NCBI GenBank assembly: GCA_965662575.1
Contig: CBFIHN010000010.1
Span: 1 to 43,779 of the forward strand
Length of the DNA stretch: 43,779 nucleotides
DNA from: CBFIHN01 sp965662575
GTDB taxonomy: Bacteria > Pseudomonadota > Gammaproteobacteria > Francisellales > CACEW01
Direction: 5' to 3'
The translations under genes were made by a program, and so were the position numbers. Below, piece after piece: positions 9,314-16,550 of the stretch (within the stretch, counting starts at the first letter, position 1; every line of letters starts with the position of its first letter). The notes under the pieces were generated by a model that was not told the DNA's origin, did not search any database, and saw nothing but the letters and a program-made list of their open reading frames with translations.

Positions 9314-10627
9314 TTATTGACCTTGCCTTGCCTTTTCGATGATTGCTGAAAAGTCACTAGCTATTTCTGTGACTTTTGCCATCGCTAAAATTTTATCAAT
9401 GGCCAGTTGCTCAACAACCGCTTGTTTAATCTGTGCCATTTGCTTCTGATCCTGCTTGAACTGCTTAATCACCTCATCACTATCCTCATAGACTGCGGTC
9501 ATTTCTGCCAGCATGTCGTCAATTTTTTCATCATTTGGCTCAATGTTCTGCTCATCGATAAATTGACTCAAAATCACACCAATCTTGACACGTTTTTCTG
9601 CTTCATCATGAAACATCTCAGCGGGCAATTGGAATTGTTTTTTACCCCCAGCCATACCAGACTGTTTCATTCGCTCCGCAAATTGTTCACTTAAGTGTTT
9701 GGCTTCTTGTGCAATAGCCGCTTTGGGCACCTCGGTATCATTGACCTTAATTAACCCGTCAATCACTTGTTCCTTAGTCAACCCACGCATTGCTGCTTTG
9801 AGCTCCCGCTCCATGTTGTCTTTAATTTCTTGTTGTAATGACGCAACATCGTCAGAACCAAAGTTCTTGGCAAACTCATCATTCAGCTCCGGCAACTCAG
9901 GCTCATTAACCTCATGCAAAGTAATCGTAAAGGTAGCCTCTTTACCCGCCACATCTTTGCCATGATAATCTTCTGGGAAAGTGACCTTAATCACTTTTTC
10001 TTCACCTAACTTCATGCCTTCAATACCAGATTCAAACCCAGGAATCATCGACCCAGAACCTAGAACAATCAAGTGATCTCTGGCAGCACCACCATCAAAT
10101 TCTTTATCATCAATACGACCAACGAAATCAATTTTAACGCGATCTTTATCCTGAGCAGATCGCTCAACTGGATTCCAAGTCGTGCGCTGCTCTTGCAACT
10201 GTGCAACCATTTTATCAACATCAGATTTTTTAACAGTTGCTGTCAATTTTTCAACTTCTATTTGATCAAGATCTTTGATTTTCAAATCGGGATAAACTTC
10301 AAAATCTGCATTGAAAACCAAATCCTTGCCGGCCTCATTGGTAATAAAATCAACTTCGGGCAAACCGACGGGAGTCAATGACTCTTTTTCTAATGCTTCA
10401 AATAGGTTTTTCTGTATAATTTCACCCAAGACCTCTTGACGAAAAGCAGGACCAAAACGCTTTTTAACGACAGGCAGCGGTACTTTTCCCGGTCGAAAAC
10501 CATCAAGACGCAATGTCTTCGCTGACTTAACAATATGCTTTTCAACTTTCGGGTCAACATCAGCCGCGGGAATAGTCACTGTCAAACGGCGACCTAAAAC
10601 AGAGGGTTTCTCAACACTGATTTGCAT
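9314..10627 (-). CDS. tig: Trigger factor, ribosome-associated chaperone and prolyl isomerase
   Basis: Ribosome-bound chaperone that receives nascent chains. The 437-aa product starts MQISVEKPSVLGRR, matching the family N-terminus, with AAAGGA 7 nt upstream; the open frame extends 16 codons further but without family similarity. The N-terminal domain has the ribosome-docking signature GFRPGKVP. The FKBP-type PPIase domain (VKIDFVGRIDDKEFDGG) lies in the middle, and a long helical C-terminal domain forms the chaperone arms. First gene of the tig-clpP-clpX-lon group. Confidence 0.97.
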   Translation of the reverse strand: MQISVEKPSVLGRRLTVTIPAADVDPKVEKHIVKSAKTLRLDGFRPGKVPLPVVKKRFGPAFRQEVLGEIIQKNLFEALEKESLTPVGLPEVDFITNEAGKDLVFNADFEVYPDLKIKDLDQIEVEKLTATVKKSDVDKMVAQLQEQRTTWNPVERSAQDKDRVKIDFVGRIDDKEFDGGAARDHLIVLGSGSMIPGFESGIEGMKLGEEKVIKVTFPEDYHGKDVAGKEATFTITLHEVNEPELPELNDEFAKNFGSDDVASLQQEIKDNMERELKAAMRGLTKEQVIDGLIKVNDTEVPKAAIAQEAKHLSEQFAERMKQSGMAGGKKQFQLPAEMFHDEAEKRVKIGVILSQFIDEQNIEPNDEKIDDMLAEMTAVYEDSDEVIKQFKQDQKQMAQIKQAVVEQLAIDKILAMAKVTEIASDFSAIIEKARQGQ

Positions 10628-10740
10628 GCATGTATCCTTTAAGCTATATAAACGCACACATTCTACGGTTTGCACCCGCTATTGTCCAGAGTATCGCGGA
10701 CTGCAGACGATCAATCAGTCATTTACTCGTGTCAGAACCG

Positions 10741-11193
10741 TCACATTTGCAACAGCTCCTTTATGTGTTCGAATGAAAACCCACGCGAAATCATAAAGCG
10801 TGTCCGCCTTTCTTTTTCCTTCGCGTCCGAAACCAAGTCACTCCCATAGCGCCTTTGATAGCAATGGAGCGCCACATCAAACCAATCAACAGCCAACTCA
10901 TCAAATGCCTGCAGAACGATGGCGCGATCAACCTGTTTTTGCTGCAAAGCAAGCGCGATATAACGCTCACCATAGCCTTTACCAACACGATAACGAATAA
11001 AAGCATGCGCATAACGTAAATCACTTTGATAACCTCGAACCAATAACTCATCCAGCACAACCGAAATCATCGGACTGTTACCGAGCTTTTTGACTAGTTT
11101 TTGTTTCAGTTCATATCGAGAATGCTCGCGCATTGCTAGCAAATCTAACGCAATGCGCTCAATATCGTCATGCTTGGCTACTACGATGCTCAT
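10741..11193 (-). CDS. recX: Regulatory protein RecX
   Basis: Small helical modulator that binds RecA filaments and limits recombinase activity. About 150 aa, with the RecX three-helix repeats: LLAMREHSRYELKQKL, then LDELLVRGYQSDLRYAHAFIRYRVGKGYGERYI, then a C-terminal repeat ending SRGFSFEHIKELLQ. The start lies inside recA and overlaps it by 26 bp from ATG (11193), or 29 bp from an adjacent in-frame GTG (11196). The SD-like AGAAGG fits the GTG slightly better, so the start is uncertain by one codon. The overlap implies translational coupling to recA. Confidence 0.93.
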   Translation of the reverse strand: MSIVVAKHDDIERIALDLLAMREHSRYELKQKLVKKLGNSPMISVVLDELLVRGYQSDLRYAHAFIRYRVGKGYGERYIALALQQKQVDRAIVLQAFDELAVDWFDVALHCYQRRYGSDLVSDAKEKERRTRFMISRGFSFEHIKELLQM

Positions 11194-12211
11194 CACCTGA
11201 TGCTAGCCCTTCTTCTGCTGTCGTTTTCAGTAATTGACCACGTATCTGAGACTCAATGGTTTGCATCACATCGGGATTCTCTTTCAGGTAGGTTTTAGCA
11301 TTATCTTTACCCTGCCCAATACGGTCAGATTGATAGCTGTACCACGAACCTGCTTTATCCACCAATCCTAGCTTGACACCTAAATCAATCACCTCACCTT
11401 CTCGTGAAATGCCTTGGCCATACATAATTTCAAACTCCGTTTGCTTAAATGGCGGTGCCACCTTATTTTTGACCACCTTAACTCGCGTATCATTGCCAAT
11501 GATTTCGTCACCCTTTTTAATCGCTCCTGTACGACGAATATCCAAACGAACCGATGAATAAAATTTTAATGCATTACCACCTGTCGTGGTTTCAGGATTA
11601 CCAAACATCACACCAATCTTCATACGAATCTGGTTAATAAAAATCACCAACGTGCCAGTACGCTGGATATTGGCAGTCAATTTACGTAAAGCTTGAGACA
11701 TCAAGCGCGCTTGCAAACCCACATGTGAATCGCCCATATCTCCCTCAATCTCAGCTTTTGGTGTTAAGGCAGCAACAGAGTCAATAACAATGATATCTAC
11801 TGCCGCTGAACGCACTAGCATGTCAGTAATTTCAAGCGCTTGTTCACCCGTATCCGGTTGTGAAACCAGGAGATCATCAACATCAACACCCAGTGCTTTG
11901 GCATAAACCGGATCTAACGCATGTTCTGCATCAATAAAGGCGGCAGTACCACCTGCTTTTTGCGCTTCTGCAATGGCCTGCAAAGTCAAGGTCGTCTTAC
12001 CTGATGATTCAGGCCCATAAATTTCGACAATTCGGCCCTTAGGCAAACCACCAATTCCCAAAGCAATATCAAGCCCCAAAGACCCTGTAGAAATTGCTTC
12101 AATTCCTTGGCCTGCGCTCGCATCACCCATTCGCATAACTGAGCCTTTACCAAACTGGCGCTCAATTTGACTCAACGCCCCAGCAAGGGCTTTTTTTCTT
12201 TGTTCATCCAT
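11168..12211 (-). CDS. recA: Recombinase RecA
   Basis: ATP-dependent DNA strand-exchange protein. 347 aa, beginning MDEQRKKALAGALSQIERQFGKGS-type sequence. The Walker A motif is GPESSGKT at 66-73; the Walker B region IIVIDSVAALTPKAEIEG and the L2-loop region FINQIRMKIGVMFGNPETTTGG are intact. It is co-transcribed with the overlapping recX. I find no CTG-N10-CAG LexA-type operator in the 387 bp upstream, which instead contain a 142-bp MITE-like element starting 34 bp before the start codon. The transcription control is therefore unclear. Confidence 0.98.
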   Translation of the reverse strand: MDEQRKKALAGALSQIERQFGKGSVMRMGDASAGQGIEAISTGSLGLDIALGIGGLPKGRIVEIYGPESSGKTTLTLQAIAEAQKAGGTAAFIDAEHALDPVYAKALGVDVDDLLVSQPDTGEQALEITDMLVRSAAVDIIVIDSVAALTPKAEIEGDMGDSHVGLQARLMSQALRKLTANIQRTGTLVIFINQIRMKIGVMFGNPETTTGGNALKFYSSVRLDIRRTGAIKKGDEIIGNDTRVKVVKNKVAPPFKQTEFEIMYGQGISREGEVIDLGVKLGLVDKAGSWYSYQSDRIGQGKDNAKTYLKENPDVMQTIESQIRGQLLKTTAEEGLASGDEHRSSQA

Positions 12212-12244
12212 TTGCTACTACCTACATATTCATGTGTTCATTAT

Positions 12245-12386
12245 GGAGCTGTTGCAAACCAATTTCTAGCGGCATTAGCGTCGTTGAAAAAAATGAAAAA
12301 CTGCTCATTTATTAGGTAAAAACTCCGCTTTTTTTAATTTTTTTCGTCTAGCTACTACTCACTATAAATCAGTTTTCAACAGCCCC
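12245..12386. mobile_element. MITE-like element in the recA leader region
   Basis: A 142-bp element with terminal inverted repeats: left end GGAGCTGTTGCAAACC; right end, reverse-complemented, GGGGCTGTTGAAAACTG. It is flanked by direct repeats ATTAT (12240-12244 and 12387-12391), consistent with a 5-bp target-site duplication. The interior is also imperfectly self-complementary: GAAAAAAAT is mirrored as ATTTTTTTC. It has no coding capacity. The end sequence recalls insertion sequences with CTGTTGCAAA termini, such as the IS6 type, but IS6 makes 8-bp duplications, so the family is unassigned. A closely similar end occurs at 31002-31026. Confidence 0.75.
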
Positions 12387-12598
12387 ATTATTGCGATAAC
12401 TTATTACTCAAAAAAAAACCTTGATTACCGTACAACCCGAGCAATAAAGCGAGATTTTGAGATAAGACAGTTATATCATAACGTAGTTGACCTGAAGAAC
12501 CTATTCACAACATAGCATCAATCTAACAGAGCTTTCACACTGGACACCTCGAGAAAACCTGTCGCTTATGCCATAATAATCAAACCTCTTAGATTCTC
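12387..12598. other. recA-ruvA intergenic region outside the MITE
   Basis: 212 bases between the element and ruvA that must hold the original promoter region of divergent recA and possibly that of ruvA. I see AT-rich tracts but no convincing paired -35/-10 for either gene, no SOS box and no terminator. TATGAT and TATAAC on the minus strand near 12475 are weak -10 candidates for recA; if used, the MITE would be transcribed as part of the recA leader. Confidence 0.4.
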
Positions 12599-12610
12599 AT
12601 GGTACCCTCA

Positions 12611-13207
12611 ATGATTGGTCTGCTACGCGGCAAGCTACTAGAAAAACACCCTCCGTTCATACTGGTTGATCTCCAAGGTATTGGCTATGAGGTTGCAGTC
12701 CCGATGAGCACATTGTTCCAATTACCTGAGACAGATGAAGAGATAACACTTTATTGCCATTTTGTTGTCCGTGAGGATGCACAATTATTATATGGTTTTC
12801 ACCAACGTCGCGATCGCGATTTATTTCGATTGCTGATTAAAGTCAATGGCATTGGCCCAAAAATTGGGCTGGCTATTTTATCAAGTATGGATGGTGACAC
12901 ACTGATTCAATGCATACAAACTGAAGACAATGCCCTGCTCACACAAGTACCCGGTATTGGCAAAAAAACTGCTGAGCGGCTTCTCATTGAAATGCGCGAC
13001 CGCATTAAAGATAGCGCACTACCGCAAGCAACCACGACCGCCGGGGCAAATACACTTATTGCCGATAGCAGTCGGGCAAAAAATGATGCCATTAGTGCAT
13101 TAATTGCCTTAGGTTATAAGCCTACAGAAGCCAGCAAGGCTGTGACCTCGGTTTATCAAGAAGAGCACAACAGTGAAACCTTGATTAGATTGGCATTACA
13201 AAAATAA
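12611..13207 (+). CDS. ruvA: Holliday junction DNA helicase subunit RuvA
   Basis: Tetrameric protein that binds Holliday junctions and loads RuvB for branch migration. I take the ATG giving MIGLLRGKLLEKHPP, the family N-terminus (198 aa); an in-frame ATG 12 bases upstream at 12599 is possible, and neither has a clear Shine-Dalgarno. Domain I is the OB fold, with VVREDAQLLYGF. Domain II has two helix-hairpin-helix motifs (INGIGPKIG-type VNGIGPKIGLAIL and VPGIGKKTAERLLIEM). Domain III is the C-terminal RuvB-binding bundle (ALIALGYKPTEASKAV). The usual partners ruvC and ruvB are not adjacent. Confidence 0.95.
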   Translation: MIGLLRGKLLEKHPPFILVDLQGIGYEVAVPMSTLFQLPETDEEITLYCHFVVREDAQLLYGFHQRRDRDLFRLLIKVNGIGPKIGLAILSSMDGDTLIQCIQTEDNALLTQVPGIGKKTAERLLIEMRDRIKDSALPQATTTAGANTLIADSSRAKNDAISALIALGYKPTEASKAVTSVYQEEHNSETLIRLALQK

Positions 13208-13226
13208 CGTCCATCAACCATCTTGA

Positions 13227-13397
13227 CTATGCAGGATCTGCAGCAAGAACAAAGTGCGTATTACAATAAGGGCATACGGCACGACCTTCTTTATCTAAGG
13301 TTAAAAATACCCTGGGGTGCTCAGCCCATAACTCGGCATTATCCGGCGGGCAATGCACCGGCAGATCTTTCTTATTTAAGGTATATGTTGTACTCAT
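13227..13397 (-). CDS. Small CHCC zinc-finger domain protein
   Basis: A 56-aa protein with a Cys-His-Cys-Cys pattern (Cys16, His27, Cys42, Cys45) and the motifs LPVHCPP and VCPYCNTHFVL. This is the bacterial zf-CHCC family, related to the mitochondrial complex I subunit NDUFS6. The role in bacteria is not settled. I start at MSTTYTLNKKDLP with a weak GTGAAG upstream; a longer frame to 13454 has no ribosome site and adds residues outside the family. It is convergent with ruvA, 19 bp away. Confidence 0.85.
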   Translation of the reverse strand: MSTTYTLNKKDLPVHCPPDNAELWAEHPRVFLTLDKEGRAVCPYCNTHFVLAADPA

Positions 13398-13856
13398 AAA
13401 AACTTCACTCGCTTGAATTAGACGGCGCTGTGCTTGATTGATTTTTGACGACATATCATTTTGACTCAGACAGACATGACAACAGATTTATTCTATCCAA
13501 CCAATCAGAAACGCCACCAACTAGACTAAACAATGCCAGTATATACATAAACGCCCAAACTGTGTAGCTTCTCATGACCTAACAAATTTATATTAAAATA
13601 AAAATTGATAAAAAATTAACAATGATTCCTGCATTAAACAGTGACAAATCAATAAAAAAAACGTCATAAAGATCAATAAATAAACAATATTAAGATTTTA
13701 TTAAGAAAATACCTTCATTAATCAAAAACATATTGGTAAGCCGAACTATAACTATTACAATATACTTAAGAAAAAATTAACACTTTACAGATTTACTTAA
13801 CATCATACTCGTAGATTACCACGAGCACTTTCACATCAACACAGGAGGTTATTCAC
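13398..13856. other. AT-rich intergenic region before the recombinase-like pair
   Basis: About 460 bases, markedly AT-rich compared with the housekeeping genes to the left, with no supported gene. It contains a promoter candidate (13733-13761), a small CTCGT/ACGAG inverted repeat near 13808-13826 and a strong AGGAGG ribosome site at 13843-13848. The composition shift marks the left edge of a small accessory island. Confidence 0.6.
13733..13761 (+). promoter_or_regulatory. Candidate promoter for the first recombinase-like gene
   Basis: TTGGTA (13733-13738), a 17-bp spacer and TACAAT (13756-13761) on the plus strand, about 95 bp before the start codon. The following gene has an ideal AGGAGG ribosome site 8 nt from ATG. 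Motif evidence only. Confidence 0.45.
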
Positions 13857-14492
13857 ATGAAAAATCAAACCTATATCTATAACCTAAGCGAGCTCTCAAC
13901 AGAAGAGACACATGACTGCATTCAGCACTATGCGAAAAGAAACCAACTAACTGCGCTCTATGAAATTAATGATGACGCACATAGTAAAACGCACTGGCAG
14001 AAACGCCAGATTCGTGATCTTTTAGACCTGGTTACTACCCATGCTGGGGACAATATCATCATCTACGATACAACGCATATTGCACGCTCAACCGGTCAAG
14101 CATTGGAATTTTTAGTTTCCGCATTTAAACAAGGTATCAACATACATTTTGCCAAGTACAACAAAGCGCTCCTTGTTAATGAGATCAGCTCTCTCATGGA
14201 TGCATTATCATTAATGCAACATATTGAAAGTGATTACATCTCACGCAGAACAACTGAGGCTCTGGCACGACGCCGCGCAGCTGGGCTTCCATTAGGCCGC
14301 CCCAAAGGTCGCAAAAACAAATCACTCAAGCTCGACAAACACAAAAAAGATATTTTCAAGTATATGGACATTGGCATCAGCAAAGCATCCATTGCCAAAC
14401 TAGTTGGCTGCCACCCTCAAACACTTTATGATTGGTTAGTTCGCCACGAAACACACAACATAGCAAAACACCATGAACCTGCCGAAGCATAG
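13857..14492 (+). CDS. Degenerate serine-recombinase (resolvase) family protein, copy A
   Basis: A 211-aa protein with resolvase/invertase architecture. It has an N-terminal catalytic-like domain (residues 5-100), a connecting helix ESDYISRRTTEALARRRAAG (the helix-E motif of resolvases), GRPKG at 147-151, and a Hin-like helix-turn-helix (KASIAKLVGCHPQTLYDWL, about 176-194). The catalytic residues are eroded. The N-terminal Y-x-R-x-S-T motif is replaced by YIYNLSELST without the Arg. The D-R-x-x-R-S motif reads T-H-I-A-R-S, keeping only the last Arg (Arg77). DNA binding is likely; recombination is doubtful. AGGAGG 8 nt upstream gives good translation. It converges on a paralogue 128 bp downstream with a shared inverted repeat between them. 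Confidence 0.8.
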   Translation: MKNQTYIYNLSELSTEETHDCIQHYAKRNQLTALYEINDDAHSKTHWQKRQIRDLLDLVTTHAGDNIIIYDTTHIARSTGQALEFLVSAFKQGINIHFAKYNKALLVNEISSLMDALSLMQHIESDYISRRTTEALARRRAAGLPLGRPKGRKNKSLKLDKHKKDIFKYMDIGISKASIAKLVGCHPQTLYDWLVRHETHNIAKHHEPAEA

Positions 14493-14521
14493 AGACAAAA
14501 AGTAGTGTGCTTAATCACTTA

Positions 14522-14561
14522 CCTTACGCAGCAACTGAGTAAAATACTTAGCTGCGTAAGG
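14522..14561. repeat. 40-bp inverted repeat between two recombinase-like genes
   Basis: Perfect 11-bp arms CCTTACGCAGC (14522-14532) and GCTGCGTAAGG (14551-14561) enclose an 18-base centre. The centre is itself nearly palindromic (CTGAGTA, then TACTTAG). It lies between the two convergent genes. It could form a bidirectional terminator stem, but no T tract follows on either strand. The size and symmetry also resemble a binding or crossover site for a resolvase-type dimer, which is an inference from position. Confidence 0.7.
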
Positions 14562-14620
14562 TCAATTAATCAATGGCTATTTGATGAGATATCATTATTA
14601 CTAAAGCGATTTATCATTAA

Positions 14621-15226
14621 CTAATCGACAGGCAACGAATGATTGCGCTCTAACCAGTCATATAAGGTTTGTGGATGGCAATCAACCAGCTTAGCAATGG
14701 ATGCTTTACTAAGCCCCAGTGACAAGTACTCAATAATATCGGCCTTATACTTATCGAGCTTTAACTGCTTATTCCCCCTACCCTTTGGTCGCCCAAGGGG
14801 AAACCCAGCGGCTTTCCGACGAGCCAAAGCTTTAGCCGTTCTTTTAGAAATAAAGTCACTTTCAACTTTACCAATCAGAGTCAGTAGCAAACTACTATTA
14901 ACCGAATCCAAACGATTATCGAGCCAAGTATTATATTTGAAAAAATAAATATTAACCCGTCTTTTAGCACTCATATTCAGCAACTCAAGAATTTGAGATG
15001 TTGAACAGGCTAGGTGAGGCGCTTCATGAACTAAAACTGTATCACCAGGCTTGGCATACTTGAGAACATGACCAATACGACGATCGCCCCAGTGCAATTT
15101 AATATCTTCATTATCATGAATAACTTCATCAATATGCAAGCCTTGCCGCAAAGCATAAGAACGCATTGATAACTGCTCACCGTCTGCAGAACAGCCCGTT
15201 GATCTTGTGTAAATATAAACAGCCAC
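14621..15226 (-). CDS. Degenerate serine-recombinase (resolvase) family protein, copy B
   Basis: A 201-aa paralogue of the gene at 13857-14492, with the same layout. The C-terminal half is close to identical in pattern: ESDFISKRTAKALARRKAAG, GRPKG at 145-149, and HTH KASIAKLVDCHPQTLYDWL. The N-terminus keeps YTRST but with one residue fewer than the canonical Y-x-R-x-S. The D-R-x-x-R-S motif has become P-H-L-A-C-S (Pro70, His71, Cys74), so all three acidic/basic catalytic positions are lost. The start is GTG with AAGGAG 6 nt upstream. It probably acts as a DNA-binding protein; a divergent but active enzyme cannot be excluded by eye. Confidence 0.8.
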   Translation of the reverse strand: MAVYIYTRSTGCSADGEQLSMRSYALRQGLHIDEVIHDNEDIKLHWGDRRIGHVLKYAKPGDTVLVHEAPHLACSTSQILELLNMSAKRRVNIYFFKYNTWLDNRLDSVNSSLLLTLIGKVESDFISKRTAKALARRKAAGFPLGRPKGRGNKQLKLDKYKADIIEYLSLGLSKASIAKLVDCHPQTLYDWLERNHSLPVD

Positions 15227-15528
15227 ACCAACTCCTTTCGCTTAAAAGCCTGGAAAGCTTACACACTAGGATACATAAAGAAGTTACCCTAGTTCACGCC
15301 ACCGAGTATCATCATGACAACCTTCACCCCGGACAAAATTTTTTCACAACTACTTGCTCGACTCAACTGCTACAACCGTATTTTTTATGCTTAGACTAGC
15401 TCTCACAGTATAACAGGCAAGGAAAGTTTTTATTGACCTGAAACACCCTAGAAAATTACTAAAGATAAACTTCACCCAGCCCGGGCATGGCTAATCACAT
15501 GAGCCGATAACAAACAGCCATATTCAAA
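15227..15528. other. Intergenic region between tal and recombinase copy B
   Basis: 302 bases downstream of tal and upstream of the second recombinase-like gene. There is a short inverted repeat ACTAGG/CCTAGT near 15276-15301 and the AAGGAG ribosome site beside 15231. I see no gene, no convincing terminator for tal and no clear promoter. Confidence 0.5.
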
Positions 15529-16482
15529 TTAGAGCAAATTGACTAACTGCTGCTCGAGTTTAATAATATCCGCGGCAAATAAGCGAATACCTTCTGCTAG
15601 CTTTTCTGTTGCCATTGCATTTTGATTTAATGCCCACCGGAAACTATTCTCTGTCACCAACACTTTGACCAAAGATTCAGCCTTCGCTTGCTCAGGTGTT
15701 AATTGGGCTTCAAGCACATGATAATCTTGCTGTAATTGTGCCAATAATTGCGGACTAATTGTCAAATAATCACAGCCCGCTAACGCCTCAATTTGCCCGA
15801 GACTGCGAAAGCTAGCACCCATCACGATCGTATCATAATCAAAATGACGGAAGTAATGATAAATTTTACGCACTGATAAGACACCAGGATCTTCCGCGCC
15901 CGTATAATCCCGCCCTTCTGCTTGTTTATACCAATCATAAATCCGACCAACAAAGGGGGAAATCAACGTAATTCCTGCTTCCGCACAAGCAACAGCTTGG
16001 ATAAAATCGAACATCAAGGTTAAATTACAACAAATACCTTCTTGTTCTAATTGCTTAGCGGCTTGAATACCCTCCCAAGTGGCTGCAATTTTCACCAATA
16101 TGCGTTTTTTATCAATCCCTTGAGCTTGATATAAATCGATCAGTTGATGTGCCTGATGGACGGTTGCTTCCTGATCGAACGACAACCGCGCATCAACCTC
16201 AGTCGAGACCCGACCTGGGATTAATTGTAAAATTTCAATGCCAAAATTAACCGCTAATTTATTCAATGCTAATGACAATTGCTGCGCCTTATCCGCTGAT
16301 TGCGCTTTTGCCCAATGAATGGCTTCTGCTACCAAATGCTGATACTGCGGATCTTTTGCAGCCTTTAATAATAAACTGGGATTCGTGGTCGCATCTTGCG
16401 GCGCATACTGTGCAATCGCATTGATATCACCGGTATCAGCCACGACTGTTGTTAGTTTTTTTAGTTGTTCGAGCTTGTTCAT
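15529..16482 (-). CDS. tal: Transaldolase
   Basis: Transfers a dihydroxyacetone unit between sugar phosphates in the non-oxidative pentose phosphate pathway. The 317-aa product is of the TalB type. The N-terminus has TTVVADTGDI with catalytic Asp16 and DATTNPSLL. The Schiff-base lysine is Lys131 in RILVKIAATWEG. The C-terminal part contains the conserved SPFVGRIYDW and MGASFRS segments. AGGAGA lies 9 nt before the ATG. The rpsA terminator ends only about 18 nt upstream of the start codon, leaving no visible promoter between them, so transcription may depend on read-through or a promoter inside rpsA. Confidence 0.97.
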   Translation of the reverse strand: MNKLEQLKKLTTVVADTGDINAIAQYAPQDATTNPSLLLKAAKDPQYQHLVAEAIHWAKAQSADKAQQLSLALNKLAVNFGIEILQLIPGRVSTEVDARLSFDQEATVHQAHQLIDLYQAQGIDKKRILVKIAATWEGIQAAKQLEQEGICCNLTLMFDFIQAVACAEAGITLISPFVGRIYDWYKQAEGRDYTGAEDPGVLSVRKIYHYFRHFDYDTIVMGASFRSLGQIEALAGCDYLTISPQLLAQLQQDYHVLEAQLTPEQAKAESLVKVLVTENSFRWALNQNAMATEKLAEGIRLFAADIIKLEQQLVNLL

Positions 16483-16500
16483 TTTTGACTGTCTCCTGAT

Positions 16501-16528
16501 AAAAAAAAGGCTCCAAAAACTGGAGCCT
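16501..16528 (-). terminator. Rho-independent terminator after rpsA
   Basis: On the minus strand an 8-bp stem AGGCTCCA/TGGAGCCT with a 5-base loop is followed by 7-8 T residues. It is 23 bp past the rpsA stop and abuts the Shine-Dalgarno of tal. Confidence 0.9.
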
Positions 16529-16550
16529 CTCTACTGTCATGCAAAAGCAA

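Noticed and set aside
10628..10675. N-terminal extension of trigger factor
   Set aside because: The additional 16 codons are outside the family and the ribosome site lies before the internal ATG at 10627.
12245..12386. Assignment of the recA-upstream element to the IS6 family
   Set aside because: The ends recall CTGTTGCAAA-type termini, but the flanking duplication is 5 bp rather than the 8 bp expected of IS6, and no transposase is present.
13398..13856. Possible CRISPR or tandem repeat array in the AT-rich stretch
   Set aside because: No regularly spaced repeats are present; only low-complexity AT sequence and single short palindromes.
14522..14561. Bidirectional intrinsic terminator for the convergent recombinase-like genes
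   Set aside because: The stem is strong but neither strand shows a following T tract, so a terminator was not called; kept as an inverted repeat.
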